DNA of 52,820 nt. It comes from Streptomyces sp. ISL-43. Lineage in GTDB: Bacteria; Actinomycetota; Actinomycetes; Streptomycetales; Streptomycetaceae. Positions 23,882 to 32,218 of this stretch are shown piece by piece. The stretch spans positions 1-52,820 of the forward strand of contig NZ_JAGGOT010000065.1 in assembly GCF_018614195.1 (NCBI RefSeq). Direction: 5' to 3'. The translations under genes were made by a program, and so were the position numbers. Under the pieces are notes generated by a model, which made no database searches, was not told the origin of the DNA, and was given only the letters and a program-made list of their open reading frames with translations. Positions within the stretch are counted from its first letter, which is position 1. Each line of letters begins with the position of its first letter.

Positions 23882-24117
23882 GGGGCAGCTCCTTTGTTGG
23901 GGGATGCGGGCATGCGGCAGCGCCCGGTCACCGGGTCGTCCGCAGGTAGCGGTTGGGAGAGTGGAAGAAGGGTTTTCGGCGTCGATGCGCCGGAGAATTC
24001 GCCACGGGCTACGGGTAGTTGCCGAGCCGAGCGAACACGAACAGTACGTACGGCCGTGGACGAAGTCCAGCGATCCGTGTCAGCTCCGCGCAGAATCCAA
24101 TAGGGCGGCGGCGCGGG
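23882..24117. other. 236-bp intergenic stretch
   Basis: Between the xis stop and the DUF3631 start. It is less GC-rich at 23950-24080 and includes TACGTACG. I see no gene; it may hold the promoter for the ATPase-mobilization operon. Confidence 0.35.
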
Positions 24118-24348
24118 TCATGCGGCAAGGCTCAGCAGGTTCAACAGGTCGGCGGTCACCACCCGGTAGGCATTGCCCAGCCGTAGCACCTTGCACGGGT
24201 ACTGGCCGCGCTTCGCCAGCTCGTACCCCTTGCTCCGACCGAGGCCCAAGGCCCGGTTGCCGGTGTCCAGGTCAACGGCCACGGGGAGGGCCAGTAGCTG
24301 CTCCCGGCTCATCCCCTTCGCCGGACCGTCCTTCTCGTCGTCGCGCAC
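24118..24348 (-). CDS. xis: Excisionase-like small DNA-binding protein
   Basis: 76 residues from GTG at 24348 (AAAGGAG, 7-nt spacing). A MerR/Xis-type winged helix: VAVDLDTGNRALGLGRSKGY, ELAKRGQYPCKVLRLGNAYR, VVTADLLNLL. It is the usual partner of an actinobacterial tyrosine integrase and directs excision. It is divergent from the repressor gene across a 93-bp control region. Confidence 0.8.
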   Translation of the reverse strand: MRDDEKDGPAKGMSREQLLALPVAVDLDTGNRALGLGRSKGYELAKRGQYPCKVLRLGNAYRVVTADLLNLLSLAA

Positions 24349-24432
24349 GCGGCGCTCCTTTCCTCACAGCCCACGGCGAACACGGCATCGCATTCGACTC
24401 CAGGCCTTGATTACTAAGTCTGAAGAAGCAAA

Positions 24433-24449
24433 TGTGTCTCCATGACACA
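24433..24449. promoter_or_regulatory. Inverted repeat over the repressor start codon
   Basis: TGTGTC-TCCAT-GACACA, 6-bp arms, with the repressor ATG (24442) in its centre. It lies in the divergent xis/repressor control region, so it may be an autoregulatory operator. Confidence 0.4.
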
Positions 24450-25113
24450 AGCTGATTTCGATGATGGAAACGAGGACGACGTCCCCGAATGGGCCGACCG
24501 ACTCATGGCCGACGTGGCCCGCGAAGTCCGCAGACGGAGGAAGGAGATGAAGTGGAGCGCCCAGGACCTGGCCGACCGGTGCGAGCAGATCGGCTTCCCG
24601 ATCCCGCGCAACGTCATCGCCAACATGGAGTCCGGCCGCCGCGCCGTCCTGCCGCTCGTCGAGGTCATGGTGCTGGCCGAGGCCCTGTACACCCACCCAC
24701 TCCGCCTGATCTACCCCGTCGGGTACGTGGAGGAGGTCCAGCAGCTCCCGCTCACGTATCCGGTCGACACCGCGAAGGCCATGCGCTGGTTCGCCGGCCT
24801 GAACGAGGACTACCAGGCCGACCACCGCATGCTCCGCCACCATGTCGCCCACGCCACTGCTCTGGAGAGGGCAGCGATCGCCGTCCAGCTCGAAGCCCAG
24901 CAGGGGTGGGTGGTCGAGAGGGCGATCGATGACACCGCGCGGGCGAAAGCTCTGCGCACCCAAGCCGAGTTCGCCGAACGCGCCGCTCGGGCAAGGGACG
25001 AGCTCTACCAAGTGCGCAGCGAGATCTACGCGGACGGCGAGCCGCTCCCCGACCTGCCGGACGAGCTCGCCGACGTCGACCCCGCCGAAGGCTACGAAAG
25101 GGACACCGATTGA
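24442..25113 (+). CDS. XRE-family element regulator
   Basis: 223 residues from ATG at 24442. The helix-turn-helix is at residues ~22-72: VAREVRRRRKEMKWSAQDLA, then GFPIPRNVIANMESGRRAVL. The remainder is helical with no enzyme motif. Its position (divergent from xis, coupled to int by a TTGA overlap) is that of the element's maintenance regulator. The ATG lies inside a short inverted repeat that may be its own operator. Confidence 0.8.
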   Translation: MTQADFDDGNEDDVPEWADRLMADVAREVRRRRKEMKWSAQDLADRCEQIGFPIPRNVIANMESGRRAVLPLVEVMVLAEALYTHPLRLIYPVGYVEEVQQLPLTYPVDTAKAMRWFAGLNEDYQADHRMLRHHVAHATALERAAIAVQLEAQQGWVVERAIDDTARAKALRTQAEFAERAARARDELYQVRSEIYADGEPLPDLPDELADVDPAEGYERDTD

Positions 25114-26771
25114 AGGGCTCCACCCACCGCCGCTGCTACTGCCGCGACCCCAAGACCAGTCGCCCCCTGGGCAAGAACTGCCCCAAGCTCTCCAGCCGCA
25201 AGCACGGCTCCTACTCCATTCGCCAGGAGCTCCCGCCCCGCGAAGACGGCGCCCGCCGCTCCTTCAGCCGCGCCGGCTACGAGACTCTCAAGTCCGCACA
25301 GGCAGACCTCGACCACATACGCGCCCTGCTCGGCCTGGCGGAGAGCGACGACGTGGAGAACCTGGCCCGACTCGCCGACATGCTGGAGCAGGTCGGCGAC
25401 GAGAAGGCCCCCCTCCCTGACATCGAGGCGACCCGTCGCCGTCTGAGCCACGGCCTCGACCTGACCAGTCGGCTGACCGTCGGCGAGTGGCTGGACATGT
25501 GGCTCGCGGGCAAGAAGGGGCGGCAGAGCGCGATCAGCCGCGACGAGAGCAACATCCGCGTGCACCTCAAGCCGCGCATCGGGCACTTGCGGCTGGACCG
25601 GCTGCGGGTCATCCACCTGACGGAGATGTTCGACGCGATCGCCGAGGGGAACGTCGAGATCGCCGAGGGCAACGCCGCACGCCGCAAGGCGGTCGAAGAC
25701 CTCGCCCTGATCCCCTGGAAGGGCCGTGACCACCGCGCTCGGCGCAAGGCCATGAAGGCCGCCATCGCGGAGATGGACCCCTACCGGCGCATCGTCGGAG
25801 CGGCCACGCGCCAGCGCGTCCGCTCCACCCTCCGGGCCGCGCTGAACGCCGCCATCGCGCAGCAGTTGATCACCTTCAACCCGGCCGCGCACGTCGATTT
25901 GGAGACTGGCAGGCGGCCGAAGGCGCTGGTGTGGACGGAGGAACGCGTCCTCCATTGGAAGAGGACCGGCGAGAAGTCCTCCCCCGTGATGGTCTGGACG
26001 CCGGAGCACACCGGTCTCTTCCTCGATCACATTGCCGAGGACAGGCTGTACGCGCTGTTCCACCTGATCGCCTTCCGCGGGCTCCGGCGCGGCGAGGCCT
26101 GCGGCCAGCGTTGGACCGACACTCATCTGGACGCCGGGCTGATCACGGTCGCCAAGCAACTCGTCGTCAACGGCTGGGAGGTGTACGAAGACGACCCGAA
26201 GACCGACGCCGGCGCCCGCACCATCGCCCTCGACTCCGACACCGTCCACGCGCTGCGAAGCCACCGAGCCCAGCAGGACGAGGACCGCGTCGAGTGGGAG
26301 AGCGCGTGGGTGGAGACCGGCCGCGTCTTCACCCACGAGAACGGCGAGCTCCTCCACCCGGCGAACGTCACGCGCCGGTTCATCGAGCTGTACGAGGAGA
26401 TCGGGCTCCCGCCGATCCGGCTCCACGACCTGCGCCACGGCGCCGCGACCCTGGCCCACGCGGCGGGGGCCGACCTGAAGGACATCCAGGAGATGCTCGG
26501 GCACTCCTCGATCACCATCACGGCGGACACCTACACGAGCTTGCTCCCGGAAGCGGATCTGGCGATAGCCGAGGCCGCCGCCCGGCTCGTCCCGCGTGCC
26601 CGATCTGCTGCCCAAGCGGCCCCCGCAGAGGACGCGGCGATCACGGACGGGGACGTGGCGAGCGTGCCGGATCGTGCCGATCCGTCGGCGGCAATCCCCG
26701 AGGCCGATGGCACGTCCGCTCACGCACCGCTCACGCAAACGGCCCCGGACCAGGGGTCCGGGGCCGAATAG
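25110..26771 (+). CDS. int: Tyrosine-type site-specific integrase
   Basis: 553 residues from TTG at 25110, overlapping the regulator stop (TTGA). A SAM-like N-terminal core-binding domain (LTVGEWLDMWLAGKKGRQSA) is followed by the catalytic domain: Arg in FRGLRRGEACG (~325), LHDLRH (~438-443), LGHSSI, and the Tyr in TADTYTSL (~475). It is intact. The gene stops 46 nt before the 3' end of a convergent tRNA-Arg, the standard arrangement for integration into the tRNA 3' end. The first 40 residues contain a Cys-rich start (CYCRDPKTSRPLGKNCP), which may be a zinc-binding arm. Confidence 0.9.
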   Translation: MKGSTHRRCYCRDPKTSRPLGKNCPKLSSRKHGSYSIRQELPPREDGARRSFSRAGYETLKSAQADLDHIRALLGLAESDDVENLARLADMLEQVGDEKAPLPDIEATRRRLSHGLDLTSRLTVGEWLDMWLAGKKGRQSAISRDESNIRVHLKPRIGHLRLDRLRVIHLTEMFDAIAEGNVEIAEGNAARRKAVEDLALIPWKGRDHRARRKAMKAAIAEMDPYRRIVGAATRQRVRSTLRAALNAAIAQQLITFNPAAHVDLETGRRPKALVWTEERVLHWKRTGEKSSPVMVWTPEHTGLFLDHIAEDRLYALFHLIAFRGLRRGEACGQRWTDTHLDAGLITVAKQLVVNGWEVYEDDPKTDAGARTIALDSDTVHALRSHRAQQDEDRVEWESAWVETGRVFTHENGELLHPANVTRRFIELYEEIGLPPIRLHDLRHGAATLAHAAGADLKDIQEMLGHSSITITADTYTSLLPEADLAIAEAAARLVPRARSAAQAAPAEDAAITDGDVASVPDRADPSAAIPEADGTSAHAPLTQTAPDQGSGAE

Positions 26772-26816
26772 AGCGCCTCGCTGGGAGGAAATCCCAGGTC
26801 AGCGACTTGTGTGCTG

Positions 26817-26889
26817 TGCCCTCGGCAGGATTCGAACCTGCGACACCCGCTTTAGGAGAGCGGTGCTCTATCCCCTGAGCTACGAAGGC
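26817..26889 (-). tRNA. tRNA-Arg (anticodon CCT)
   Basis: A full cloverleaf: acceptor GCCTTCG pairs with CGAGGGC, anticodon stem CCGCT/AGCGG holds loop CTCCTAA giving anticodon CCU, and the T arm is CAGGTTCGAATCCTG. CCA is not encoded. The 3' end faces the integrase gene, so it is the probable attachment site of the element. Confidence 0.95.
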
Positions 26890-27025
26890 GGGCCTTGCGT
26901 GAAACGTGGCGGAATACTCTGCGTGAGAATCCGGCTCGCCTCGGCAAGGTCCTGGGCTGCCACACGGGCAGCCCAGGGACAGGGTAGCGGATCAGGGCGG
27001 GGCCCCGCGGCTCAGTTCTTGGGGG
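26883..27025. repeat. Direct repeat A: tRNA-Arg 5' end and upstream flank
   Basis: Nearly gapless match to 48035-48177 (143 bp each): it begins CGAAGGCGGG, passes through GAATACTCTGCG, a hairpin, and GACAGGGTAGCGGATCAGGG. This copy touches the tRNA gene and the end of the transposase-like gene. Confidence 0.9.
26951..26977. terminator. 11-bp hairpin after transposase-like gene
   Basis: CCTGGGCTGCC (26951-26961) pairs with 26967-26977 around ACACG. It lies just past the minus-strand gene ending at 27012 and upstream of the tRNA. It is partly kept in the copy near 48100. Confidence 0.7.
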
Positions 27026-28598
27026 ACCGGGTGAGGCCTTCGGCGGTCTCGGCGTCCGCGTCGGCGTAGGTGGGGTCCTCTCGGTAGCGGGCAGCGCTGG
27101 TGGCGTTCTGGGCGAGGAGGAAGCCGAGGATTACCAGGCTCTGGGCGTCGGCGCCAAAGGCGATCATGCGGCGGTTCCAGAGGGAGCGGTCGAGCTGGGA
27201 GAAGCCGGACTCGGTGTCTTCGCGGCCGCCGTAGAGGTGCTGGTGGGTGGCGGTGTTGCCGGGGATCTGGAGGAGGTGCTCGGCGCGGTGGAAGCCGGTC
27301 TCGGTGTCGCTCTGTCCGTCGTCGCGTTCGCCGGGGGTGGTGGTGATGGAGACGGGTTCGCGGTGCTCGTGGGCGCCGCGGGGGCAGGGGACGGCGATCA
27401 GGTGGTACCAGCGGTGGGTGTTCGGGCTGGCGCGGCGCTGGAGTTTGAGGATGGGCAGGGGCAGGAGCGTGGTGGTCCCGGTGTCGAGGAAGACGCGTTC
27501 GTGCGCGCGTCCCTGCTGGGACCACAATTCGTGTCGGCATAGGCCGTAGTCGAGGGTCCGCAGGTAGCGGGGGCGGGCGCCCTTGTGCTGCTTGTTGATG
27601 AGGAGCCGGCCGCGGCGGGCGATGACGTCGCGGTGCATGCCGCGGAAGGCTCCGTCGTACAGGACGCCGAGGCAACCGTCCGCGGTGTCGAGGATGGCGC
27701 AGGCGAGTTCGAGGGCGACTGCAGCTTCGCCTCCCTCGATGTTGCGGGGGACGTGGGCGAAGCGGAGGAAGACGCGGCGGAGGTAGCCGCGGTGGCGGGT
27801 GGAGAACACGACGAACTTGCTCCCCAGCACCATGGTGGAGTCCGAGTCCCGGCTGTCCTTCGGCTCCCGGACCTCCTGGTTGTCCCCGTCCCCGTCCCCG
27901 TCCCCGTCCCCGTGGTCGGTGTCCGGGGTGGGGTTCTCGTCGTCGCGGTTGCCGCCGCCCTCCTTTTGCCAGGAGGAGGCGGGGTCGACGCGGTGACGCC
28001 GGCGGACACCGTTGGCATCGACGCTGTAGGGGACGGTGGACAGGGTGGGGGATTTGGCGACGGTGCCGTCGCCGGCGATGAGCTGGTGGCGCTGGGGGCT
28101 GGACCAGGATCGGCGGGCTTCGGGCGGCAGGAGTCCTTGGCGCAGGGCCTGGGCGAGCGCGAGGTCGGCGAAGGTTTCGCAGAGTTCTCCGAGCCGGGGG
28201 ATGAGCAGGGTCTTCTGGGCGTACTGCCACTGGTGGCGGGTGGGGCCCGCCTCGGGGAGCCGTGAGGCTTCCCCCTCGCCGAGGTGGTGGGCGACACCCT
28301 TGCGGATTTCTTCCCACAGCACAGGGTCGCCGAGTTCGGCGGCGCAGTAGCGGGCGGAGCCGTGGATCCCGCGCAGGGCGAGGAAGAGGACGTAGACGTA
28401 GGGCGGGAAGACGCCGGGGTGGCCGGGGCGCGGGCCGGTGGGGGTGTCCAGGACGGAGGCGAGGCGGTAGATGTCCTCGAAGAACGCGACGTCCCGCATC
28501 CGGCGGGAGATGGTGCGGATGTCGGTTTCCAGGGCCCGACGTGCGGCCTTCTTGCGGATGGTGCGCGGGACGGGGTCACCGAAGAGGTCATCGGGCAT
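27012..28598 (-). CDS. DDE (IS4-type) transposase-like protein
   Basis: 528 residues; ATG at 28598 overlaps the preceding gene by 11 nt. The RNase-H-fold triad is visible: D177 in LIAGDGTVAK, D315 in GVLYDGAFRG, E463. Around E463 the IS4-family pattern Y-2-R-3-E-6-K reads YGGREDTESGFSQLD, that is Y456, R459, E463, with Asp in place of the last Lys. A disordered insertion (residues ~215-255) holds a (GD)n repeat. No IS inverted repeats are seen at its ends. Its fixed pairing with a recombinase-like gene suggests a domesticated enzyme or a non-classical mobile unit, not a simple IS. Substrate and role are unknown. Confidence 0.75.
   Translation of the reverse strand: MPDDLFGDPVPRTIRKKAARRALETDIRTISRRMRDVAFFEDIYRLASVLDTPTGPRPGHPGVFPPYVYVLFLALRGIHGSARYCAAELGDPVLWEEIRKGVAHHLGEGEASRLPEAGPTRHQWQYAQKTLLIPRLGELCETFADLALAQALRQGLLPPEARRSWSSPQRHQLIAGDGTVAKSPTLSTVPYSVDANGVRRRHRVDPASSWQKEGGGNRDDENPTPDTDHGDGDGDGDGDNQEVREPKDSRDSDSTMVLGSKFVVFSTRHRGYLRRVFLRFAHVPRNIEGGEAAVALELACAILDTADGCLGVLYDGAFRGMHRDVIARRGRLLINKQHKGARPRYLRTLDYGLCRHELWSQQGRAHERVFLDTGTTTLLPLPILKLQRRASPNTHRWYHLIAVPCPRGAHEHREPVSITTTPGERDDGQSDTETGFHRAEHLLQIPGNTATHQHLYGGREDTESGFSQLDRSLWNRRMIAFGADAQSLVILGFLLAQNATSAARYREDPTYADADAETAEGLTRSPKN
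27882..27911. repeat. Hexamer repeat (GTCCCC)5
   Basis: Five perfect tandem copies on the plus strand, coding for the Gly-Asp repeat in the transposase-like protein. Being six bases long, copy changes keep the frame. Confidence 0.95.
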
Positions 28599-29637
28599 CG
28601 TGTCCGGCCTCCCTTTCCGTGGTGGTGGGCTGCCAGTAGTGCCCGATGAGGGCGGCGGTGCTGTCCAGGGAGGCCAGGCCGAGATGACGCGCGGCTGCCT
28701 CGATGCGGCCGGTGCGGGTGAAGGTCTCCCAACCGGCGTACGCGGTCACGGAGGCGGGACGTACGCTGCTGTCCGCGCCGAGCCCGATCCGTTTGAGGAG
28801 GTCCCGCAGCGCGACACACACCCTCGCCTGGACCTGTTCGTCGGAGCCGGCCTGGGCAGAGACTGCCAGCGGGCTCAGGCCACCTACCGCGATGTTCTCC
28901 AAGTGCCGGGTACGGGCGATGAGTACGCGCATGCCCCAGGTGTCCAGCGAACACCATCGAGGCAGGGTCTTCGTCGAGCCGTGCATCCATACCCGGTGCC
29001 CGGTCAGGTCGAGGTCGGCGGAGCGGATGTGCCCGATCTCTCCGCTGAATCCGCCGGCCAGGGCCAGAGCTGCCGCGGCGGCGTGCCGGGTGGGGCGCTC
29101 GACGTACTCGGCAGCGCGGCGCAGGGCGATGGCCTCGTCGTCGCTCAACGGGCGGGTGCCACTCTTCACCCGAGGCGGCAGTTCGATGCCCCAGGTCGGG
29201 TCGGCGTCGGTGAGGCGGAGTTCGCGGGCGGTGGTGAAGCACATCCGCAGGACGCTGCGCCGCAGATAGCGGGTGGCGAGTGCGGCCGGTGCGACGTGTC
29301 CGTGCCGGGTGCGGCCGTGGGCGTCGATGAATCCGGCCGCGACGGCCGGAGCGACGCCGTCGAACTTCGACACTCCGCGGGCGCCGGCGAAGTGCTCGAA
29401 GCGATGCAGTAGCTGGCCGAAGCGGCCGAAGGACTGCTTCGACATCTCGCCCCTGGCGACCAACTCTTCCCAGGAGTCCAGGACGCGAGCGATGCCGTCG
29501 CGGAGGGGTACCTCACCCGCCATGAGGTACCGCCTGAGCGGCCCGAGAGACAGAAGTTGGAGTTCCGGGCACAGTGCGACCTCCACATTGATGGTGCGAA
29601 CATGCACCACGGTGTGGAAGGTCCGGCTTACCCGCAA
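28588..29637 (-). CDS. Degenerate tyrosine-recombinase-like protein
   Basis: Up to 349 residues; TTG at 29637 opens the frame, but a GTG some 15-20 codons later is also possible. Overall fold order follows tyrosine integrases: a helical core-binding domain (KQSFGRFGQLLHRFEHFAGA, LATRYLRRSVLRMCF), RPLSDDEAIALRRAA, then AAAALALAGGFSGEIGHIRS where the first catalytic Arg should stand (here Ser/Gly), and ARHLGLASLDSTAALIGHYW for the last boxes. The HxxR box reads RPASV. The catalytic residues are therefore lost or moved. It overlaps the DDE-like gene by 11 nt, so the two proteins are probably made together. It may bind DNA without cutting. Confidence 0.65.
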   Translation of the reverse strand: MRVSRTFHTVVHVRTINVEVALCPELQLLSLGPLRRYLMAGEVPLRDGIARVLDSWEELVARGEMSKQSFGRFGQLLHRFEHFAGARGVSKFDGVAPAVAAGFIDAHGRTRHGHVAPAALATRYLRRSVLRMCFTTARELRLTDADPTWGIELPPRVKSGTRPLSDDEAIALRRAAEYVERPTRHAAAAALALAGGFSGEIGHIRSADLDLTGHRVWMHGSTKTLPRWCSLDTWGMRVLIARTRHLENIAVGGLSPLAVSAQAGSDEQVQARVCVALRDLLKRIGLGADSSVRPASVTAYAGWETFTRTGRIEAAARHLGLASLDSTAALIGHYWQPTTTEREAGHDAR

Positions 29638-29777
29638 CAGGAAGACGTCGCAGGAGTGAGTGCTACGACCGTACGGCTGACGGACTGATGTGTGATCAGA
29701 GAGCTGGGCGTACTGGCGTGATGTGCATGCGTACTGGCTCCTCTCGGTGGCGGGGTGTCATGCTGGTCGGCAAGGGG

Positions 29778-29846
29778 TGGATGGCGAGGGGATCGAACCC
29801 TCCGCGTGCGGGTCCAGAGTCCAGACGCGGACACCAGCCGCCACCC
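29778..29846 (-). tRNA. tRNA-like sequence or remnant
   Basis: The 3' half is convincing: T arm GAGGG-TTCGATC-CCCTC, then GCCATCC and A as acceptor strand. GGGTGGC 69 nt upstream can pair with it (one G-U). The anticodon and D parts fold poorly because TCTGGAC occurs twice in tandem; a CTG anticodon can be drawn with only three stem pairs. It may be a damaged tRNA or an attachment-site remnant. It lies upstream of the recombinase-like gene in the same direction. Confidence 0.4.
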
Positions 29847-29887
29847 TGGAGGCGCCGGACCAGCCGAGTGCCGGTCCGGCGCTTCGC

Positions 29888-30670
29888 TCAGGCAGCGGGC
29901 GCGAGGGCTCCACGAAGGGTCTGTAGGACACCCTCCAGGAAGGCGACGTAGCGGGCGTCGGGCAGCTCCTGGATCTCGCGCAGGGTCAGGCCGAGAAGGA
30001 AGGCGGGGTCGGGATCTTCGGCTTCCGTCTTGGGCCCCGGCCCGGGTTCTTCTGCCCGTGGCGCGGTGCGCGGACCTGGGCGAGGCGGGGCTTGGCCGGG
30101 AAGATGGATGTGCAGGCGGTCGTCGCGTTCGACCACGAGGCCGATGACCAGCCATTCGACGAGGTACACGCCGCGCATGGGCATGCCGCGCAAGCCGGTG
30201 CGGAGAACGCGGGCCAGATCCTCCTGGGGCAGCGGTCCACCGGCCAGGTGTTGGGACACGACAGTGGCGGACCAGTGCGCCTGCATGAGGGGGTGGAGCA
30301 GGAGGCGGGCCTGGGCGGAGTCACGCGGCCAGGCTTCGGCGAAGGCGCGTCCTTGATCGGTCAGCGCGTACCGGCCGCGTCCCGGTTCTGCCAGCCCGAC
30401 CTCGACCAGGAACCCCATACAGTCGCTCACCGTGTCCATGCTCTTGCCGGTACGTGCTGCCGCGGCCGCGCGCCCGACCTCCTCGCCGCCGGCACCCAGC
30501 TCGGAGAGAGCGAGGACGAGCTGGATCTGCTGGGTGGGACTCGTACGGCCGCTGGGTAGCGTCCGGCGGGGCGGTTGAGGGCCGCCGCCGTTGCCCTTTC
30601 CGCCTGAATGTGTCGGTCCGCCGTGAGCAGACCAGGTCGAACTGGAATCGGGGTGGGAAAAGAAAGGCAT
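29888..30670 (-). CDS. Winged-helix protein of unknown function
   Basis: About 260 residues from ATG at 30670 (weak ribosome site). After a low-complexity start, residues ~45-110 form a winged helix (TQQIQLVLALSELGAGGEEV; SMDTVSDCMGFLVEVGLAEP; GRYALTDQGRAFAEA). The middle is helical, a Pro-rich linker follows, and the last 45 residues are helical (FLLGLTLREIQELPDARYVA). It is likely a DNA-binding regulator. Its stop is ~40 nt from the tRNA-like sequence. Confidence 0.6.
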   Translation of the reverse strand: MPFFSHPDSSSTWSAHGGPTHSGGKGNGGGPQPPRRTLPSGRTSPTQQIQLVLALSELGAGGEEVGRAAAAARTGKSMDTVSDCMGFLVEVGLAEPGRGRYALTDQGRAFAEAWPRDSAQARLLLHPLMQAHWSATVVSQHLAGGPLPQEDLARVLRTGLRGMPMRGVYLVEWLVIGLVVERDDRLHIHLPGQAPPRPGPRTAPRAEEPGPGPKTEAEDPDPAFLLGLTLREIQELPDARYVAFLEGVLQTLRGALAPAA

Positions 30671-30854
30671 GGTGAGCCCAATCCCGGCCACTCGGGCCGA
30701 TTTCTCGCAGGGCTCTCGCGCCATCGGGTATCAACACCTAGAATGACGGTGATGCGTGAGCCCAGAAGAAACGCGCGTCCATGTGCCGCCGACTGGTTGT
30801 GACGCCTCGGCGGCACTTGCGCGTGTGAAGTCGTATCCGAATTCATGCCATCCT

Positions 30855-31331
30855 CTACGCACCATCTCCTCGGGTGCTGGAGGGAATCGCGTAGGTGCCG
30901 TGGCTGACGCGGAGCAGCACTCCTGCCCTCGTCAGTCGGGTGAGTTCGGGACCGACGCCGGTGATCTTGATGTCAGGGCGTGCGGAGCTGAGGTGCTCGA
31001 CGATCTCGGTACGTGTGATGCGCCGCCTGGCGCGAGCAAAGGCGAGCAACTCCTCGCCGAGCGTCCTGGCTCCACCCTCTTGGGCGCGCTTGCCTGATGT
31101 GGGTGTGCCCGTCTGATCCTGGTCGGTGTGGGGCAACAGCTCCTCGGCCTCCAGGGCCACCCGCTGTGAGATCTCGGCGCGGGTGTCCGCCGACTCGAAG
31201 AGCGAGCGGGCGAACGCAACCTCCTGTTCTGCCCGCACGAGGCGGTCCTTCGCTTCCGCGCGCTTGGATGCGTCACCGGCGGCCAGGCGCCTCAGCTGGT
31301 CAAGGACACCCCGTGCCCGACGTGAACGCAT
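30855..31331 (-). CDS. Small protein with coiled coil and winged helix
   Basis: 158 residues from ATG at 31331 (GGGGAGG, 6-nt spacing). Residues 1-70 are charged helices (LRRLAAGDASKRAEAKDRLV). Residues ~90-150 form a winged helix: LGEELLAFARARRRITRTEI, VEHLSSARPDI, GPELTRLTRAGVLLRVSHGT. A regulator is likely. It is divergent from the XRE gene across 467 bp. Confidence 0.6.
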   Translation of the reverse strand: MRSRRARGVLDQLRRLAAGDASKRAEAKDRLVRAEQEVAFARSLFESADTRAEISQRVALEAEELLPHTDQDQTGTPTSGKRAQEGGARTLGEELLAFARARRRITRTEIVEHLSSARPDIKITGVGPELTRLTRAGVLLRVSHGTYAIPSSTRGDGA

Positions 31332-31798
31332 GAAGTGCCTCCCCTCAATTCCCTGAACTGGAATTCCTCTTGAGCGTATCGACAGTCTCATTGCCCCGGT
31401 AGGGCATCTTCGTAATTCCCTCATGTGAGGCCGCAGTGGAAAATGTGGAAAGGGGTCGAACGAGACTGGAATGCCGTGGCCCAGGCTTTGCGGGAACATG
31501 ATGTTTCACAAAAGCGTCCCCGGTCTGGCCTGCGAATCTTGCTCGACTCCTCAGCTACCCAGAGTCAGTGAGGCAAGCACGTGCCGAGTGGGGGCGCACG
31601 GGAGTGAAGTGGGGGAGGCAACCCACCTGTGGGCGGGTGAGCTGCCGGGCCGGGTTGGCCCCGAGCGGCGGAGCGTGCGGCCGGCTCTCGCCCGGTGTGT
31701 TCCGCCGACCTCAGGGGTGTCGGGCGTGGGAAGCTTGGCGCGCGCTGCATGTATGCACCGTTCTGGCCTCAGTCTCGCGCATGGAGAGGGGAACGCCA
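31332..31798. other. 467-bp divergent intergenic region
   Basis: Gene-free on both strands as far as I can support. The first ~110 bp are AT-richer and should hold the promoter for the 31331 gene. The palindrome at 31746-31757 lies close to the XRE start. Confidence 0.4.
31746..31757. promoter_or_regulatory. Palindrome TGCATGTATGCA, copy 1
   Basis: A perfect TGCAT-GT-ATGCA dyad 41 nt before the XRE start at 31799. The same 15-mer (with CCG after) recurs at 32222 over the start of the NUDIX-like gene. Candidate operator of the XRE protein. Confidence 0.5.
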
Positions 31799-32146
31799 AT
31801 GGGTGCATGGGATGATCCAGGCATGCCCCGGAGCAGTAACGACAAGGTGCCCAGCGCGTATGTGGCTGACGGCGCCTGGCCTCACGCCGCTCTCGCCCCC
31901 GACGCACCCGTCAGCGCCCACTTCGCGCAGGCGCTGGCGCGAAACCTCGAGCGCGGGCTCGCCTCCAGCGGTCAGAGTCTGCGAACTCTGGCGGAAGCCA
32001 CGGGGATCAACCACACGACGATCGGTCGCGTCCTGGGCGGCAAAGTGTTGCCCGACATCGGAACCCTGGCGCGCCTGGAGGTCGCACTCGGCTTCCAGAT
32101 CTGGCCTGGCCTCGCAGCCCTGCCGACCAGCCCTCCGGCCGAGTAG
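31799..32146 (+). CDS. XRE-family helix-turn-helix regulator
   Basis: 115 residues from ATG at 31799 (GAGAGGGG upstream); an ATG at 31781 or 31823 is possible. The helix-turn-helix is at residues ~45-95: FAQALARNLERGLASSGQSL, RTLAEATGINHTTIGRVLGG. A twin palindrome lies before this gene and over the start of the following NUDIX-like gene, suggesting that the protein controls both. Confidence 0.75.
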   Translation: MGAWDDPGMPRSSNDKVPSAYVADGAWPHAALAPDAPVSAHFAQALARNLERGLASSGQSLRTLAEATGINHTTIGRVLGGKVLPDIGTLARLEVALGFQIWPGLAALPTSPPAE

Positions 32147-32218
32147 GCCCGACCGGGCGGTCACCTGCCTGGCCCGTCGTGGATGCGGGGCGCCGCGCTG
32201 CCTCCTACGCTCACGCCT

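Noticed and set aside
25092..26738. A 548-codon open frame on the minus strand
   Set aside because: Antisense to the integrase, whose catalytic boxes are intact.
27012..28598. Calling the DDE-like gene a normal insertion sequence
   Set aside because: No terminal inverted repeats or target duplication could be found by eye, and it is overlapped by a partner gene.
27398..29242. A 614-codon minus-strand open frame
   Set aside because: Ser/Pro/Thr/Arg-rich out-of-frame reading of the DDE-like and recombinase-like genes.
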